Part shown: positions 1 through 7,184 of the stretch, piece by piece
Layout of the letters: every line of letters begins with the position of its first letter
Numbering within the stretch: the first letter of the stretch is position 1
Assembly: GCA_964553915.1 (NCBI GenBank)
Contig: CAZKMM010000039.1
Location: forward strand, 1-19,154
Length of the DNA stretch: 19,154 bases
Reading direction: 5' to 3'
DNA from: CAZKMM01 sp964553915
Lineage (GTDB): Bacteria; RBG-13-61-14; DRUE01
Position numbers and translations under genes: made by a program
The notes under the pieces: generated by a model
Database searches by the model: none
Seen by the model: the letters and a program-made list of their open reading frames with translations, nothing else
What the model was told of the DNA's origin: nothing

Positions 1-681
1 CTCCCCTTCACTGACTTCTCCTTCTTCCACCGGCTCTGCACTCCAAAGCTCCTCCTCACTCGGCTCTGGTGAAGGTGCCTGGGGAGAAGGAGCAGGAGCT
101 TGCTCCTCCCAGAGCGTCTCTGCCTCCTGGCTCGGGGCAGGTTCAGCCGGAGCAACTTCTGGAGCAGTGGTCTCAGGAGCTTCCATCTCTGCGGAAAGAG
201 AATCCATAAAATCCCTTACCTCCTCACTTAATTCTGTAGGTTGAGGGCTCGGCTCCTCAGGGACCGTGGCTGTTACCTCTGCCGGCGCTGGTTCCGGCGG
301 TGGTGCAGGACGGGGACGGGAAAGCATCTCCTCTACCTTGCTGATCAGGCTCTGAGACTCAAAAGGCTTGATAATATAACCATCTGCGCCAATCTCCGCT
401 CCTTTAATCTCATCAAACCCTTCAAAGCTCCCGGCAAGAAGGATTACTGGAATCTGTGCCAGCTCCGGGTCCTTGCGCATCTCTTCACAAACCTGATACC
501 CGTCTTTTCCCGGCATCACCACATCTAAAAGAACCAGGTCCGGTTTCTCCTCCCGAATCTTTTCCATTGCTTCATTACCATTATCCACCGTGATCAACTC
601 ATAATCCCCATCTGCTAAAGTTATCCTCACCACCTTTTGAATAGTGATGGAATCATCTGCTAAAAGAATCTTCTTCGGCAT
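1..681 (-). CDS. Receiver-domain response regulator with Pro/Glu-rich tail (partial, runs off left edge)
   Basis: Open reading frame from ATG at 681 to the window edge without a stop (227 codons visible). Residues 1-120 are a CheY-type receiver: acidic pair D9-D10, phospho-acceptor D53 in LLDVVMPG, and K105 in IIKPF. The usual Thr/Ser switch residue before the loop appears to be Ala83 (LLAGS). From about residue 122 the protein becomes a low-complexity stretch rich in Pro, Glu and Ala, with short aromatic-acidic patches, and no DNA-binding or enzymatic domain is seen before the edge. A GGAGG lies 6-10 bases before the start, in the 15-base gap after the CheW gene, so it is probably co-transcribed with the two upstream cheW-like genes. 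Receiver plus disordered Pro/Glu tail recalls RomR-type polarity proteins of Myxococcus, but that is architecture only. The C-terminus lies outside the window and could hold another domain. Confidence 0.9.
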   Translation of the reverse strand, partial: MPKKILLADDSITIQKVVRITLADGDYELITVDNGNEAMEKIREEKPDLVLLDVVMPGKDGYQVCEEMRKDPELAQIPVILLAGSFEGFDEIKGAEIGADGYIIKPFESQSLISKVEEMLSRPRPAPPPEPAPAEVTATVPEEPSPQPTELSEEVRDFMDSLSAEMEAPETTAPEVAPAEPAPSQEAETLWEEQAPAPSPQAPSPEPSEEELWSAEPVEEGEVSEGE

Positions 682-696
682 TTTTTTCCTCCAGTC

Positions 697-1119
697 TTAG
701 AAAGTTTGTCCCTCCCGAAGTTTGCGGAAGAGCCTGTGGCTATCCAGTCCCCAGAGCTCCTCTTCCAGAACCAGCCAGAACTCTTCCGCCCTCTCTCTGG
801 GTTCAGACTCTAAAATCCCCTCTACCTCCTCCACCAGAATAGCAATCAAATCCCCCTGCTCTTCCAGAATTAAACATTGCTCTCCCTGATTCTCCATCTG
901 GAAAAGGGCTTTCAGATTCACCACCGGCACCGCTTTATCTTCATAATATATTACTCCCAGAAACTCCTTTCCGCAGAGGGGAACCGGATATATTTCTGTC
1001 TTCTCCACAATTCTGAGCAAACAATTAAAATCTACCGCCCGGCGAGTATCTCCAATTCTTACCAGAAGCCATTTTCCTGGCTGAGGTGCTGAAAGTGCTT
1101 GAGCGGAATCAATGCTCAT
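697..1119 (-). CDS. CheW-like coupling protein (first of tandem pair)
   Basis: 140 aa, close to the usual CheW size. The recognisable block is residues 28-74: AVDFNCLLRIVEKTE, then PLCGKEFLGVIYYEDKAVPVVNLKALF, which follows the CheW pattern of an exposed-strand G..Y....PVVNL core. CheW proteins bridge receptors and a CheA kinase; no cheA or receptor gene is in the window. The ATG overlaps the stop of the preceding cheW-like gene in an ATGA arrangement (1116-1119), implying translational coupling, and the receiver gene follows after 15 bases. The stretch AVD..(x)LLR(I/V)VEKTE is shared with the neighbour, so the pair probably arose by duplication. It could serve a dedicated chemosensory-type pathway rather than flagellar chemotaxis, because no flagellar genes are seen. 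Confidence 0.85.
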   Translation of the reverse strand: MSIDSAQALSAPQPGKWLLVRIGDTRRAVDFNCLLRIVEKTEIYPVPLCGKEFLGVIYYEDKAVPVVNLKALFQMENQGEQCLILEEQGDLIAILVEEVEGILESEPRERAEEFWLVLEEELWGLDSHRLFRKLREGQTF

Positions 1120-1499
1120 TTTTCGCTCCCAAAGTCAAATTTTTCAAAATCAATCAGGGCAACCATTTTTATCCCATCAAAAAACAGTCCCGAGATAGCC
1201 CGATTTTCTTTCCTCCGCATAATTCCGGGAAAATCCAGCCATAAAGCCAGTTGATAATCTTTTACCGGCTCTATCTCATCCACCCCAATAAACCGCTTTT
1301 TCCCCTGGGCTAAAATCTCTAAATAATATTTTACTTTTCCCTCCTCGCCGGAAAGAAACTGGCTTAAATTAAAAACCTCTGGCTCCAGCTCCTCTGTCTT
1401 CTCCACCACCCGCAAAAGCTGAGCTAAATCCACTGCCAGATGATACCCGCCAGCGGAAAAAGGTAAATATGCACCTGCTTCTTCTTTTTCTGGGCTCAT
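1116..1499 (-). CDS. Divergent CheW-like protein (second of tandem pair)
   Basis: 127 aa. Residues 14-37 (FSAGGYHLAVDLAQLLRVVEKTE) match the N-terminal part of the neighbouring CheW-like protein almost word for word, but the central portion lacks the clear G.IY....PVVNL core and instead reads KKRFIGVDEIEPVKDY. The C-terminal strand block ISGLFFDGIKMVALIDFEKF fits a CheW-type beta barrel end. It is therefore a degenerate or specialised paralogue, assigned by the shared block and by the coupling of the two genes (4-base ATGA overlap). No clear Shine-Dalgarno sequence precedes the ATG at 1499, and a promoter with a perfect -35 lies just upstream (1523-1551). Function beyond CheW-like scaffolding is not known. 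Confidence 0.7.
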   Translation of the reverse strand: MSPEKEEAGAYLPFSAGGYHLAVDLAQLLRVVEKTEELEPEVFNLSQFLSGEEGKVKYYLEILAQGKKRFIGVDEIEPVKDYQLALWLDFPGIMRRKENRAISGLFFDGIKMVALIDFEKFDFGSEK

Positions 1500-1522
1500 T
1501 ATTTTTATAAAAATCCTTTTTA

Positions 1523-1551
1523 ATCCTAAACTTTTTAAAAATCTATGTCAA
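1523..1551 (-). promoter_or_regulatory. sigma70-like promoter for the cheW-cheW-receiver operon
   Basis: Read on the minus strand: TTGACA (1551-1546, perfect -35), 17-base spacer, TAGGAT (1528-1523). The predicted start is about 1516, giving a leader of about 17 bases to the ATG at 1499. This implies the three-gene unit can be transcribed separately from the upstream HEAT-repeat gene. No intrinsic terminator is visible in the 144-base gap (1500-1643), so read-through is also possible. Confidence 0.55.
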
Positions 1552-1643
1552 GCACACCCAGAAGCTTACTCACTGAACTAAATTATCCTTTATATTTTAG
1601 ATTCCTGCGGGTAAGTTTGGGATTAAATTTTTTTCTGAAAGGC

Positions 1644-4481
1644 TTAACTCATATCTTGAAGCCGGAGCCGAATCTGGCTCAGCACCTGGTCCTGAATCCT
1701 GCTCAGGCGAGGGTCAGAAAACCTCATCCGGGAAATTCTCTCCAGAGCAGAGCTATCACCAATTTTTCCCAGCAGTTCCAAGCCCGCCTCTTTAAGCTCA
1801 AAATCCTCCTGCGGACGATGAAAAACCCCTTTTCGGAATTTATCTTTTAAGCCCATCTTGGGAAAAAGCTGAGAAAAAATCTCTTTTACCAGTTCTTTCC
1901 GCTCACTTTCTTCCTCTGGCGGATGGGAAGCAATTGCCTTTAAAGCAAAAGCCCGAACCTCAATTTCTTCTTCAGAATTAAAGGCAATTTCCCGGAGTCT
2001 TTCCCGGACAAAGTCCAGTTCCCGGGCATATCCACTGAGCACAGCCACCAGCCTCTTTTTTACCAGCGGGTCCGGGTCCTGGTATAAATGCTCAAAAAGA
2101 CCAAGTGCCTGCTTGCCCAAAAGCCGAACCAGAGCGGTAATTGCCTCGGCCCGAAGCTGAGCCTGAGAATGACGGAGAAATTTCTGAATCAATTCTTTAT
2201 CTTTTTCTCCTCCTGCCTTGCCCAGCGCCTGCAGGGCAAGAACCTGAAGAGCAACCGGCTTGGTCGGGTCCCAGAGGATAGAGCGAACCCGCTCCAGAGC
2301 TGGCTCGCCCAGTTTTAAAATCAGCTCAAATAATTTCTTCTGCTTCTGGCTATCCTTTTCCGGAACCAGCTGTTGATAAATCGCTTCCAGTCCAAAATCA
2401 GAAAACAGGCTAAAAACCGCTTCTATTCCCCTCCAGGCACTCTCCGGCTCCTCCAGTAATTTCTGAATTAGCTTTCCCATCTGCCCCTGCCAGAGTTCCT
2501 CCAGCAAATTCTCTATCCCCATCTCCACGAGCAAATTCTTGCGAAGCTGGGAAATCCGAACCAGAGTCTCGCTCAAAAGATAAAGCCCCTGAAAATTCTT
2601 CCGCTCAATTAAAGAAGGAATAATCCTTTGGAAAAATTTTATGAACAGCTCCAGTTCTTCTTTTTTATGGGCTTCCAGCGCCTTTCCCAGCCAGTAATTC
2701 GGATTCGCCTCAAATTCCAAAACCATCTTCTTCTGATTGATTCTCTCCCGCACCGCGGGCGGAAGCTGGTCATAGGTGAGAATCTTATGTTCAAAAAGCT
2801 CCTCTAAAAATTCCTCTGCTCCTTCCACTTCCTCCATCACCACCCGCTGGGCAATTTTTCTTAAAATTCCTCTCACCGCCTGAATTCTCTGCTCCAGGGT
2901 TTCTTTTTCTTCTTCATTTTCTGGCTTCAAGGAGCTGAGCCGGTTTAATTCTTCGGAAATATACCTGGAGCAGGAAATCAACATCTCCATCGGGAAATTA
3001 TCTATGACAGAGCTTTCCAGCTCCTGCTGGTCAATCTCCGGCACCGCCCGGGCAATTAAATAAGCATTGAGCACAATATCCTTGAGCAGGTCCGGTCGCC
3101 GAAGCGGGCGAAGAATATCCTGAACGATCTGAGCCTTAAGCCGATGCAATTCCTCTTCCTCTAAACCCTGATATAAGGGAATCATCTTTAAGTCCTTTGC
3201 CAGCCTCTGAATCGCCATCTCCACCCGAAAAGGTAGCCTGGCATCCAGAACAATCAAATCATCTTCAAACACCGCAGAAATCTCGCTGATGCCCGCAGAT
3301 GCCAGCTGGCGGGTTAAAAGCCTGCCTGCCTCCTCGCCCTTATCAACGCTCGGGTCACTCATTATGTCTATAAACCGCTCAAACCTCTCCTGAGAAATAG
3401 AATTTTTAATGGAAAAACTGATTAATTTCTTCCGCTCAAAATAATCCCGATACCTGGGAAAAAATAACTCGCTCGCTCCGGCTCCCAGAATCTTCTTCAA
3501 ACTGACCGGCTCCTCTCCTGCCCGGTTCAAAAAAATCTCCGGCTCCGCCCCCACCCGATGCTGAATGGTAAAGCCCAGCTCCCGGCTATCTCCCAGTGCC
3601 TGTAAAAAATCCTGATATAAACCCTGCTTGGCATCCGTAGAACCCGGATGTTCCGGAGAATAATACCCACTCCGGAGCATCGCCCGAACCAGTGATTGAA
3701 CAAACTTATTCAGGACTCCATAATCCGAGGGCTTAAGCTCAGGCTCCGCTGAAACCAGAACCTCCTCTCGCTCCCTCCGGCTCTCTCGGGGAATCTCTTT
3801 TTTCTCCCCGGGCTCAGCTTCCTCCAGCCAGAAGCGAAGCCTGGAAAGAGCAGAAGCCCCGGAAACAAAAGCCTCTGGCTCTATTTCCTTCTGCTCCCGG
3901 GTAAATACCCGCTGGGGAGCTGGCTCTTCCTCGGATACTCTCTCCTCTTTCTTTTCCGGGCGGGAGATAAATTCTACCTCCACTTCTTGCTTTTCTGTGG
4001 CTTCCTGCCCGGAGCGAACCTCTGCGGGTTTTTCTTCCAGGCGGTCTCGCTCTTTCAGGTGAGGTTTAATTACCACCTCTGGCTCAGGCTTTTGTTCCAT
4101 CTCAGCTTCTTCATCAACCAGCTCTATTTTCACCTTAGGCTCAAGCTCTGCATCTAAAAGCTCCTCTAACTCCTCCAGCTTTAGCCGGGCTTTGCTGTCT
4201 CCGGGCGGAAAAGAAGCAGTTAATCCTAACTGATTGAAAACCTCAGGAATATCTGCCAGCAGAGTCAGATGAAGAAGATGATTTTCACCATCCTGAAATT
4301 TGACTTTGGTCTTTAAAACCACTGGCTCTGATTTTTCCGGCATAAAAACCTCAAGCTCCAGCTCCTGCTCAGGCAGATAGTCCTTCTTTACCGGCAAAAC
4401 AATCCCTCCCTGAGCCAGTTTTCGGAGGAAATTTTCCCATTTCTGGTCTTTTTTCAAAAATTTTAGAGAAATTTTTGCCAT
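1644..4481 (-). CDS. PilZ-like / acidic linker / HEAT-repeat scaffold protein
   Basis: 945 aa, no signal peptide or membrane segment, so cytoplasmic. Residues 1-90 resemble a PilZ-type beta barrel (GGIVLPVKKDYLPEQELELEVFMP..) but lack the RxxxR and (D/N)xSxxG c-di-GMP motifs. Residues about 95-250 are a highly charged Glu/Lys linker. From about 255 an alpha-helical region begins with FVQSLVRAMLRSGYYSPEHPG, a motif style seen in large HEAT-repeat proteins of Deltaproteobacteria. Roughly the last 270 residues show HEAT-like helical pairs (e.g. PVALQVLALQALGKAG, LRAEAITALVRLLG, VRAFALKAIASHP). Probably a protein-protein scaffold. It diverges from the zinc-ribbon gene at 4695 and lies upstream of the cheW pair, suggesting membership of the same signalling module. 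No Shine-Dalgarno sequence precedes the start; a promoter ends 8 bases before it. The exact family is not recognised. Confidence 0.85.
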   Translation of the reverse strand: MAKISLKFLKKDQKWENFLRKLAQGGIVLPVKKDYLPEQELELEVFMPEKSEPVVLKTKVKFQDGENHLLHLTLLADIPEVFNQLGLTASFPPGDSKARLKLEELEELLDAELEPKVKIELVDEEAEMEQKPEPEVVIKPHLKERDRLEEKPAEVRSGQEATEKQEVEVEFISRPEKKEERVSEEEPAPQRVFTREQKEIEPEAFVSGASALSRLRFWLEEAEPGEKKEIPRESRREREEVLVSAEPELKPSDYGVLNKFVQSLVRAMLRSGYYSPEHPGSTDAKQGLYQDFLQALGDSRELGFTIQHRVGAEPEIFLNRAGEEPVSLKKILGAGASELFFPRYRDYFERKKLISFSIKNSISQERFERFIDIMSDPSVDKGEEAGRLLTRQLASAGISEISAVFEDDLIVLDARLPFRVEMAIQRLAKDLKMIPLYQGLEEEELHRLKAQIVQDILRPLRRPDLLKDIVLNAYLIARAVPEIDQQELESSVIDNFPMEMLISCSRYISEELNRLSSLKPENEEEKETLEQRIQAVRGILRKIAQRVVMEEVEGAEEFLEELFEHKILTYDQLPPAVRERINQKKMVLEFEANPNYWLGKALEAHKKEELELFIKFFQRIIPSLIERKNFQGLYLLSETLVRISQLRKNLLVEMGIENLLEELWQGQMGKLIQKLLEEPESAWRGIEAVFSLFSDFGLEAIYQQLVPEKDSQKQKKLFELILKLGEPALERVRSILWDPTKPVALQVLALQALGKAGGEKDKELIQKFLRHSQAQLRAEAITALVRLLGKQALGLFEHLYQDPDPLVKKRLVAVLSGYARELDFVRERLREIAFNSEEEIEVRAFALKAIASHPPEEESERKELVKEIFSQLFPKMGLKDKFRKGVFHRPQEDFELKEAGLELLGKIGDSSALERISRMRFSDPRLSRIQDQVLSQIRLRLQDMS

Positions 4482-4489
4482 CTATTTCT

Positions 4490-4518
4490 ATTTTATGGGA
4501 GTTTTTGACAAAAGACAA
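4490..4518 (-). promoter_or_regulatory. Promoter of the PilZ-like/HEAT gene, apparently leaderless
   Basis: Minus strand: TTGTCT (4518-4513), 17-base spacer, TAAAAT (4495-4490). The expected start site is about 4483, only 2 bases before the ATG at 4481, and no SD could fit. The region is AT-rich, so chance matches are possible; the assignment rests on the spacing and its recurrence at other genes in the window. Confidence 0.45.
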
Positions 4519-4644
4519 GCAAAATTTTTAAGTTCAATTTAATTTAAATTTCTCTACCAAGATTTCCGAAAAATAAATTAAAAATGGTGCGGAACAGAAA
4601 TAATCCAGGCTTAATTTCAGCTTGTTGAACCAAATAAAACCTGC

Positions 4645-4673
4645 TTGATTTTATTTTTTAACTGGGCTATATT
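4645..4673 (+). promoter_or_regulatory. Promoter of the zinc-ribbon/DUF3426-like gene
   Basis: TTGATT (4645-4650), 17-base spacer, TATATT (4668-4673). The predicted start is about 4680, leaving a 15-base leader to the ATG at 4695. The leader holds only a weak GGGAAG. The rest of the 4482-4694 divergent region is AT-rich with no other feature I can support. Confidence 0.45.
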
Positions 4674-4694
4674 TAATAATCTGGGAAGAAAAGA

Positions 4695-6005
4695 ATGATT
4701 GTTGAATGTCCGAATTGTCATACCAAATTCAAGCTCGCAGATGAAAAAATCGGCGAGAAGGGGATTAAAGTCCGGTGTAGCAAATGCAAATATGTCTTTG
4801 AGGTAAAAAAGAGCCCGCCGGAGCCAGAACCAGAAACTTTTGATTTTGAAGAGGAGCAGTTTGATTTTTCTGAAGATGTAGATTTTGGAGAGGAAGAAGA
4901 AATCTCCACCGAGCGTCCTCCTCAAACCCCGGCTCATCAGGATTATGCGGTTCAGGAAGAGGATTTTTCTCTGAAAGATGAAGGAGGGGAAGAAGGTTTT
5001 TCTTTAAGTGAGGAAGAGTCTGAGTTGGGCATTTCTACTGATATGCCGGAAATTCCAGATGAGGAGCCGGCAGAGGATTTTCTTGCTCAAGAGCCCGGCT
5101 TTAGCGAAGAGGTCGGGGAAGAGGAATTTGGAGATTTTAAAATTGACCGGGGCGAGGAAATTCCAGCTTCAGAGGAAGAGCCCGGAGAGGAATTTGATTT
5201 CTCTGAACATATAGAAAGCTACGCCCGAACCGAGGCTCCGAGCGCACCGGCGGAGACGAGCGGAGATGACCTGGAAGCCAAGCTGGACCTGGATACCAGT
5301 TCTTATCCCACCCCGGAGCCAGCGGTTCCTGCTTCTCCAGGCTATCAGGAGCCTGCAGCAAGGGCACCAGCTCGTCCGATTCCCAGAACTTATGAAGAAG
5401 AAAGACGAGCCGGGCTAGCAAAAAAACTTTTAATCTTTATTTTGATTTTACTTTTCCTCTCTCCCTTAGCCGGGCTGGGGTATCTGCAGATGAAAGGCAG
5501 TTATACTTTCTCTGACCTGTTCAAGGGCGATTTTGCCAAGCTGAAAACCGTGCCCGAGATAGAAAAAATTTTAGTCCGGCTCGGACTGGCAAAACCCGCA
5601 ATCAAGGGCGAAGTGGTGGTGGTAAAAGATACCCTTGAGGTTCAAACCATAAAACGAAGGGATGGCTCCCATATTCTGGTTATTACTGGACAGGTCCGAA
5701 ATGATATGAATGCCCCGGTCAGATTTGCCCGGGTGACCGCAAATCTCTATAACAAAAACCGGGATATTCTGGCAAGCAGGCAGGCTTATTGTGATGTCAG
5801 CTTCACCAGAAGTGAGCTGGTCAATCTTCCCCGCTCGGACCTGGAAGGTTTTATGGACACTCAGGCAGGAAGAAATACTTTGAACCTGGAAATAGCTCCG
5901 GGCGAGATGCGGGAATTTACCATCATTTTTTTCAAAATCCCTCCCGGGCTGGAAAGCTATAATGTAAAAATTGCTGATTATGAGGTTCTGGAGTCCCACC
6001 GCTAA
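4695..6005 (+). CDS. MJ0042 zinc-ribbon, acidic linker, single-TM protein with DUF3426-like C-terminal domain
   Basis: 436 aa. Residues 1-37 form an MJ0042-type zinc ribbon with Cys5, Cys8, Cys28 and Cys31 (CPNC, CSKC). Residues 40-235 are acidic and Pro-rich, with a recurring short pattern of F-(D/S)-(F/L) followed by acidic residues (FDFEEE, FDFSED, VDFGEE, DFSLKDE, GFSLSEE, EFDFSE). A membrane helix spans about 244-264 after basic residues, so the N-terminus is cytoplasmic. The C-terminal part (about 300-433; ITGQVRNDMNAPVRFARVTANLYN, PGEMREFTIIF) looks like the extracytoplasmic beta-sandwich of DUF3426-type proteins. MJ0042 plus DUF3426 is a recurring architecture of unknown function in Deltaproteobacteria; N-terminal zinc ribbons of this type also occur in the gliding protein GltJ/AgmX. 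The next gene follows 9 bases after the stop, so the two form an operon. Confidence 0.85.
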   Translation: MIVECPNCHTKFKLADEKIGEKGIKVRCSKCKYVFEVKKSPPEPEPETFDFEEEQFDFSEDVDFGEEEEISTERPPQTPAHQDYAVQEEDFSLKDEGGEEGFSLSEEESELGISTDMPEIPDEEPAEDFLAQEPGFSEEVGEEEFGDFKIDRGEEIPASEEEPGEEFDFSEHIESYARTEAPSAPAETSGDDLEAKLDLDTSSYPTPEPAVPASPGYQEPAARAPARPIPRTYEEERRAGLAKKLLIFILILLFLSPLAGLGYLQMKGSYTFSDLFKGDFAKLKTVPEIEKILVRLGLAKPAIKGEVVVVKDTLEVQTIKRRDGSHILVITGQVRNDMNAPVRFARVTANLYNKNRDILASRQAYCDVSFTRSELVNLPRSDLEGFMDTQAGRNTLNLEIAPGEMREFTIIFFKIPPGLESYNVKIADYEVLESHR

Positions 6006-6014
6006 CCCTTGAAA

Positions 6015-6803
6015 ATGAGCGTTGAGCAAAAAGAAGCAGAAAAGCTCGCAGAAAAAATTCTCAGAGAAACCTCCAGCATTTTAGACCGTCGCCAGCGTTC
6101 TTATGCCTTTGCCAAGAAATTAAAAAAACTGGATGATGAGCTGATTTGCGAGATTTTTCAGATTATCAGCCAGCGTGCTCGCCAGAAAAGACCCCTGTAT
6201 CAGGACGGCTATCGCCTGATTTGTGATATCGGACTTTTGAACCACTATCTTGGTCCCAGAAAATTAAGCGGAGTTTACACCTTTGCCCGAAGAAAGGACT
6301 ATCAGGACCTGGTCCGGATAATGTCCCGAACTCCTCCCTGGAGAATTCCCGGGGTGGAAGATGAACCAATGGAAGACCGGGAGCTGAAGGAAAAAACTCT
6401 GGGAGAAAGAAAATCCCTTGCCCGCACCCGGGACCGGGACCTGATCAATCGCCTGCTTCACGACCAGGACCCGGCAGTGATTCATATCCTGCTTCAAAAT
6501 CCAATTCTCACCATTCAGGAAGTAGTGAAAATTGCTTCTAAAAGACCAACCAATCCTCAGGTGCTCTGGCAGGTGTTTAAGAATATGAAATGGATAAATT
6601 ACTACACAGTAAAAAAGGCGCTAATCAACAACCCCTACTGCCCAACCCAGATTGCTTTAGGACTGCTCCATTTTATGCTGGAGCAGGACCTGGAAGATAT
6701 TGCGGAAAATCAGGTTTTACATCCCAAGATTCAGCAGAGTGCCTATGAGCTTCTTATGGAGAGAAGAAAAAGAGAGAAAAAAACCGGAAGCGAAAAATCC
6801 TGA
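6015..6803 (+). CDS. Helical HEAT-like protein of unknown function
   Basis: 262 aa from ATG 6015, which I prefer over the in-frame TTG at 6009 two codons earlier. No good Shine-Dalgarno sequence is present, and the gene lies 9 bases after the zinc-ribbon gene, so translational coupling is likely. I do not recognise a named family. The protein is all-helical, Lys/Arg-rich and soluble. Residues about 140-250 show repeated helix pairs (LINRLLHDQDPAVIHILLQNP, EVVKIASKRP, VKKALINNPYCPTQIALGLL) resembling variant HEAT or leucine-rich-variant repeats. The tail is basic. The context suggests a cytoplasmic partner of the membrane protein encoded just upstream. It converges with tatA with only 7 bases between stops and no obvious terminator. 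Confidence 0.75.
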   Translation: MSVEQKEAEKLAEKILRETSSILDRRQRSYAFAKKLKKLDDELICEIFQIISQRARQKRPLYQDGYRLICDIGLLNHYLGPRKLSGVYTFARRKDYQDLVRIMSRTPPWRIPGVEDEPMEDRELKEKTLGERKSLARTRDRDLINRLLHDQDPAVIHILLQNPILTIQEVVKIASKRPTNPQVLWQVFKNMKWINYYTVKKALINNPYCPTQIALGLLHFMLEQDLEDIAENQVLHPKIQQSAYELLMERRKREKKTGSEKS

Positions 6804-6810
6804 GCAAAAA

Positions 6811-7002
6811 TTATTCCTTCTTTTCCTCCTCGCTCCGGCTTTCCTCTCCAGAGGGTTTTGCCTCTTCTCCACGAAGAGCGTTTCGGAAATTGCGAATTCC
6901 CTTGCCCAGCTCCCCTCCCAGACGGGAAAGCCTACCCACACCAAAAACCAGCACCACAATCGCAAGAATTATAATCAGCTCCCAGGGACCCAGTCCAAAC
7001 AT
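6811..7002 (-). CDS. tatA: Twin-arginine translocase subunit TatA/TatE
   Basis: 63 aa. An N-terminal membrane helix (about residues 4-23: GPWELIIILAIVVLVFG) is followed by the conserved FG and the amphipathic helix VGRLSRLGGELGKGIRNFRNALRG, then a short charged tail ending in Glu/Lys; this is the standard TatA/E plan. TatA oligomers form the transport path for folded, twin-arginine-signalled proteins across the inner membrane. A strong AAAGGAGG lies 7 bases before the ATG at 7002. tatC and tatB are not in the window, so this is a stand-alone gene, as is common outside Proteobacteria. It is transcribed divergently from acs, and the shared intergenic region contains a symmetric promoter. Confidence 0.93.
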   Translation of the reverse strand: MFGLGPWELIIILAIVVLVFGVGRLSRLGGELGKGIRNFRNALRGEEAKPSGEESRSEEEKKE

Positions 7003-7068
7003 TTCCCTTGCCTCCTTTTAAAAAGGATACCATAATTCTGAATTAATCGCAAAAAAATTTTCCGGGGG

Positions 7069-7097
7069 TTGAAAATAATTCGTTCGTATATTATAAT
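7069..7097 (+). promoter_or_regulatory. Near-consensus promoter of the acs-fadR-etfBA operon
   Basis: TTGAAA (7069-7074), 17-base spacer, TATAAT (7092-7097, perfect -10). The predicted start is about 7104, giving an 81-base leader before the acs ATG at 7185, with AAGGAGGT at 7171-7178. This is the best promoter in the window. Confidence 0.75.
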
Positions 7098-7101
7098 ATA
7101 C
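7086..7101. promoter_or_regulatory. Perfect 16-bp palindrome overlapping divergent -10 boxes (tatA/acs)
   Basis: GTATATTATAATATAC equals its own reverse complement, so TATAAT occurs on both strands (7092-7097 plus, 7095-7090 minus). On the minus strand a weak -35, TAGAAA (7119-7114), lies 18 bases away, giving a predicted tatA start near 7083. The palindrome could be a bidirectional promoter core, an operator (TetR-type regulators bind palindromes and one is encoded at 9181), or both. Confidence 0.55.
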
Positions 7102-7184
7102 ACACTCCAAGTTTTTCTATCTTTGACCTTTCTCCTGCAATTCTCATCTCCTGATAAAAAAATCAAAAACAAGGAGGTAAAAAA

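Noticed and set aside
5571..6029. 152-codon minus-strand frame opposite the zinc-ribbon gene
   Set aside because: Shadow of a well-supported gene; composition is atypical and no start signal is present.
7070..7086. Bacillus-type FadR operator (TGAATGA..TCATTCA) over the acs -35 region
   Set aside because: Only the ends match (TGAA...TTCG) and the spacing is one base short; not enough to call a site.
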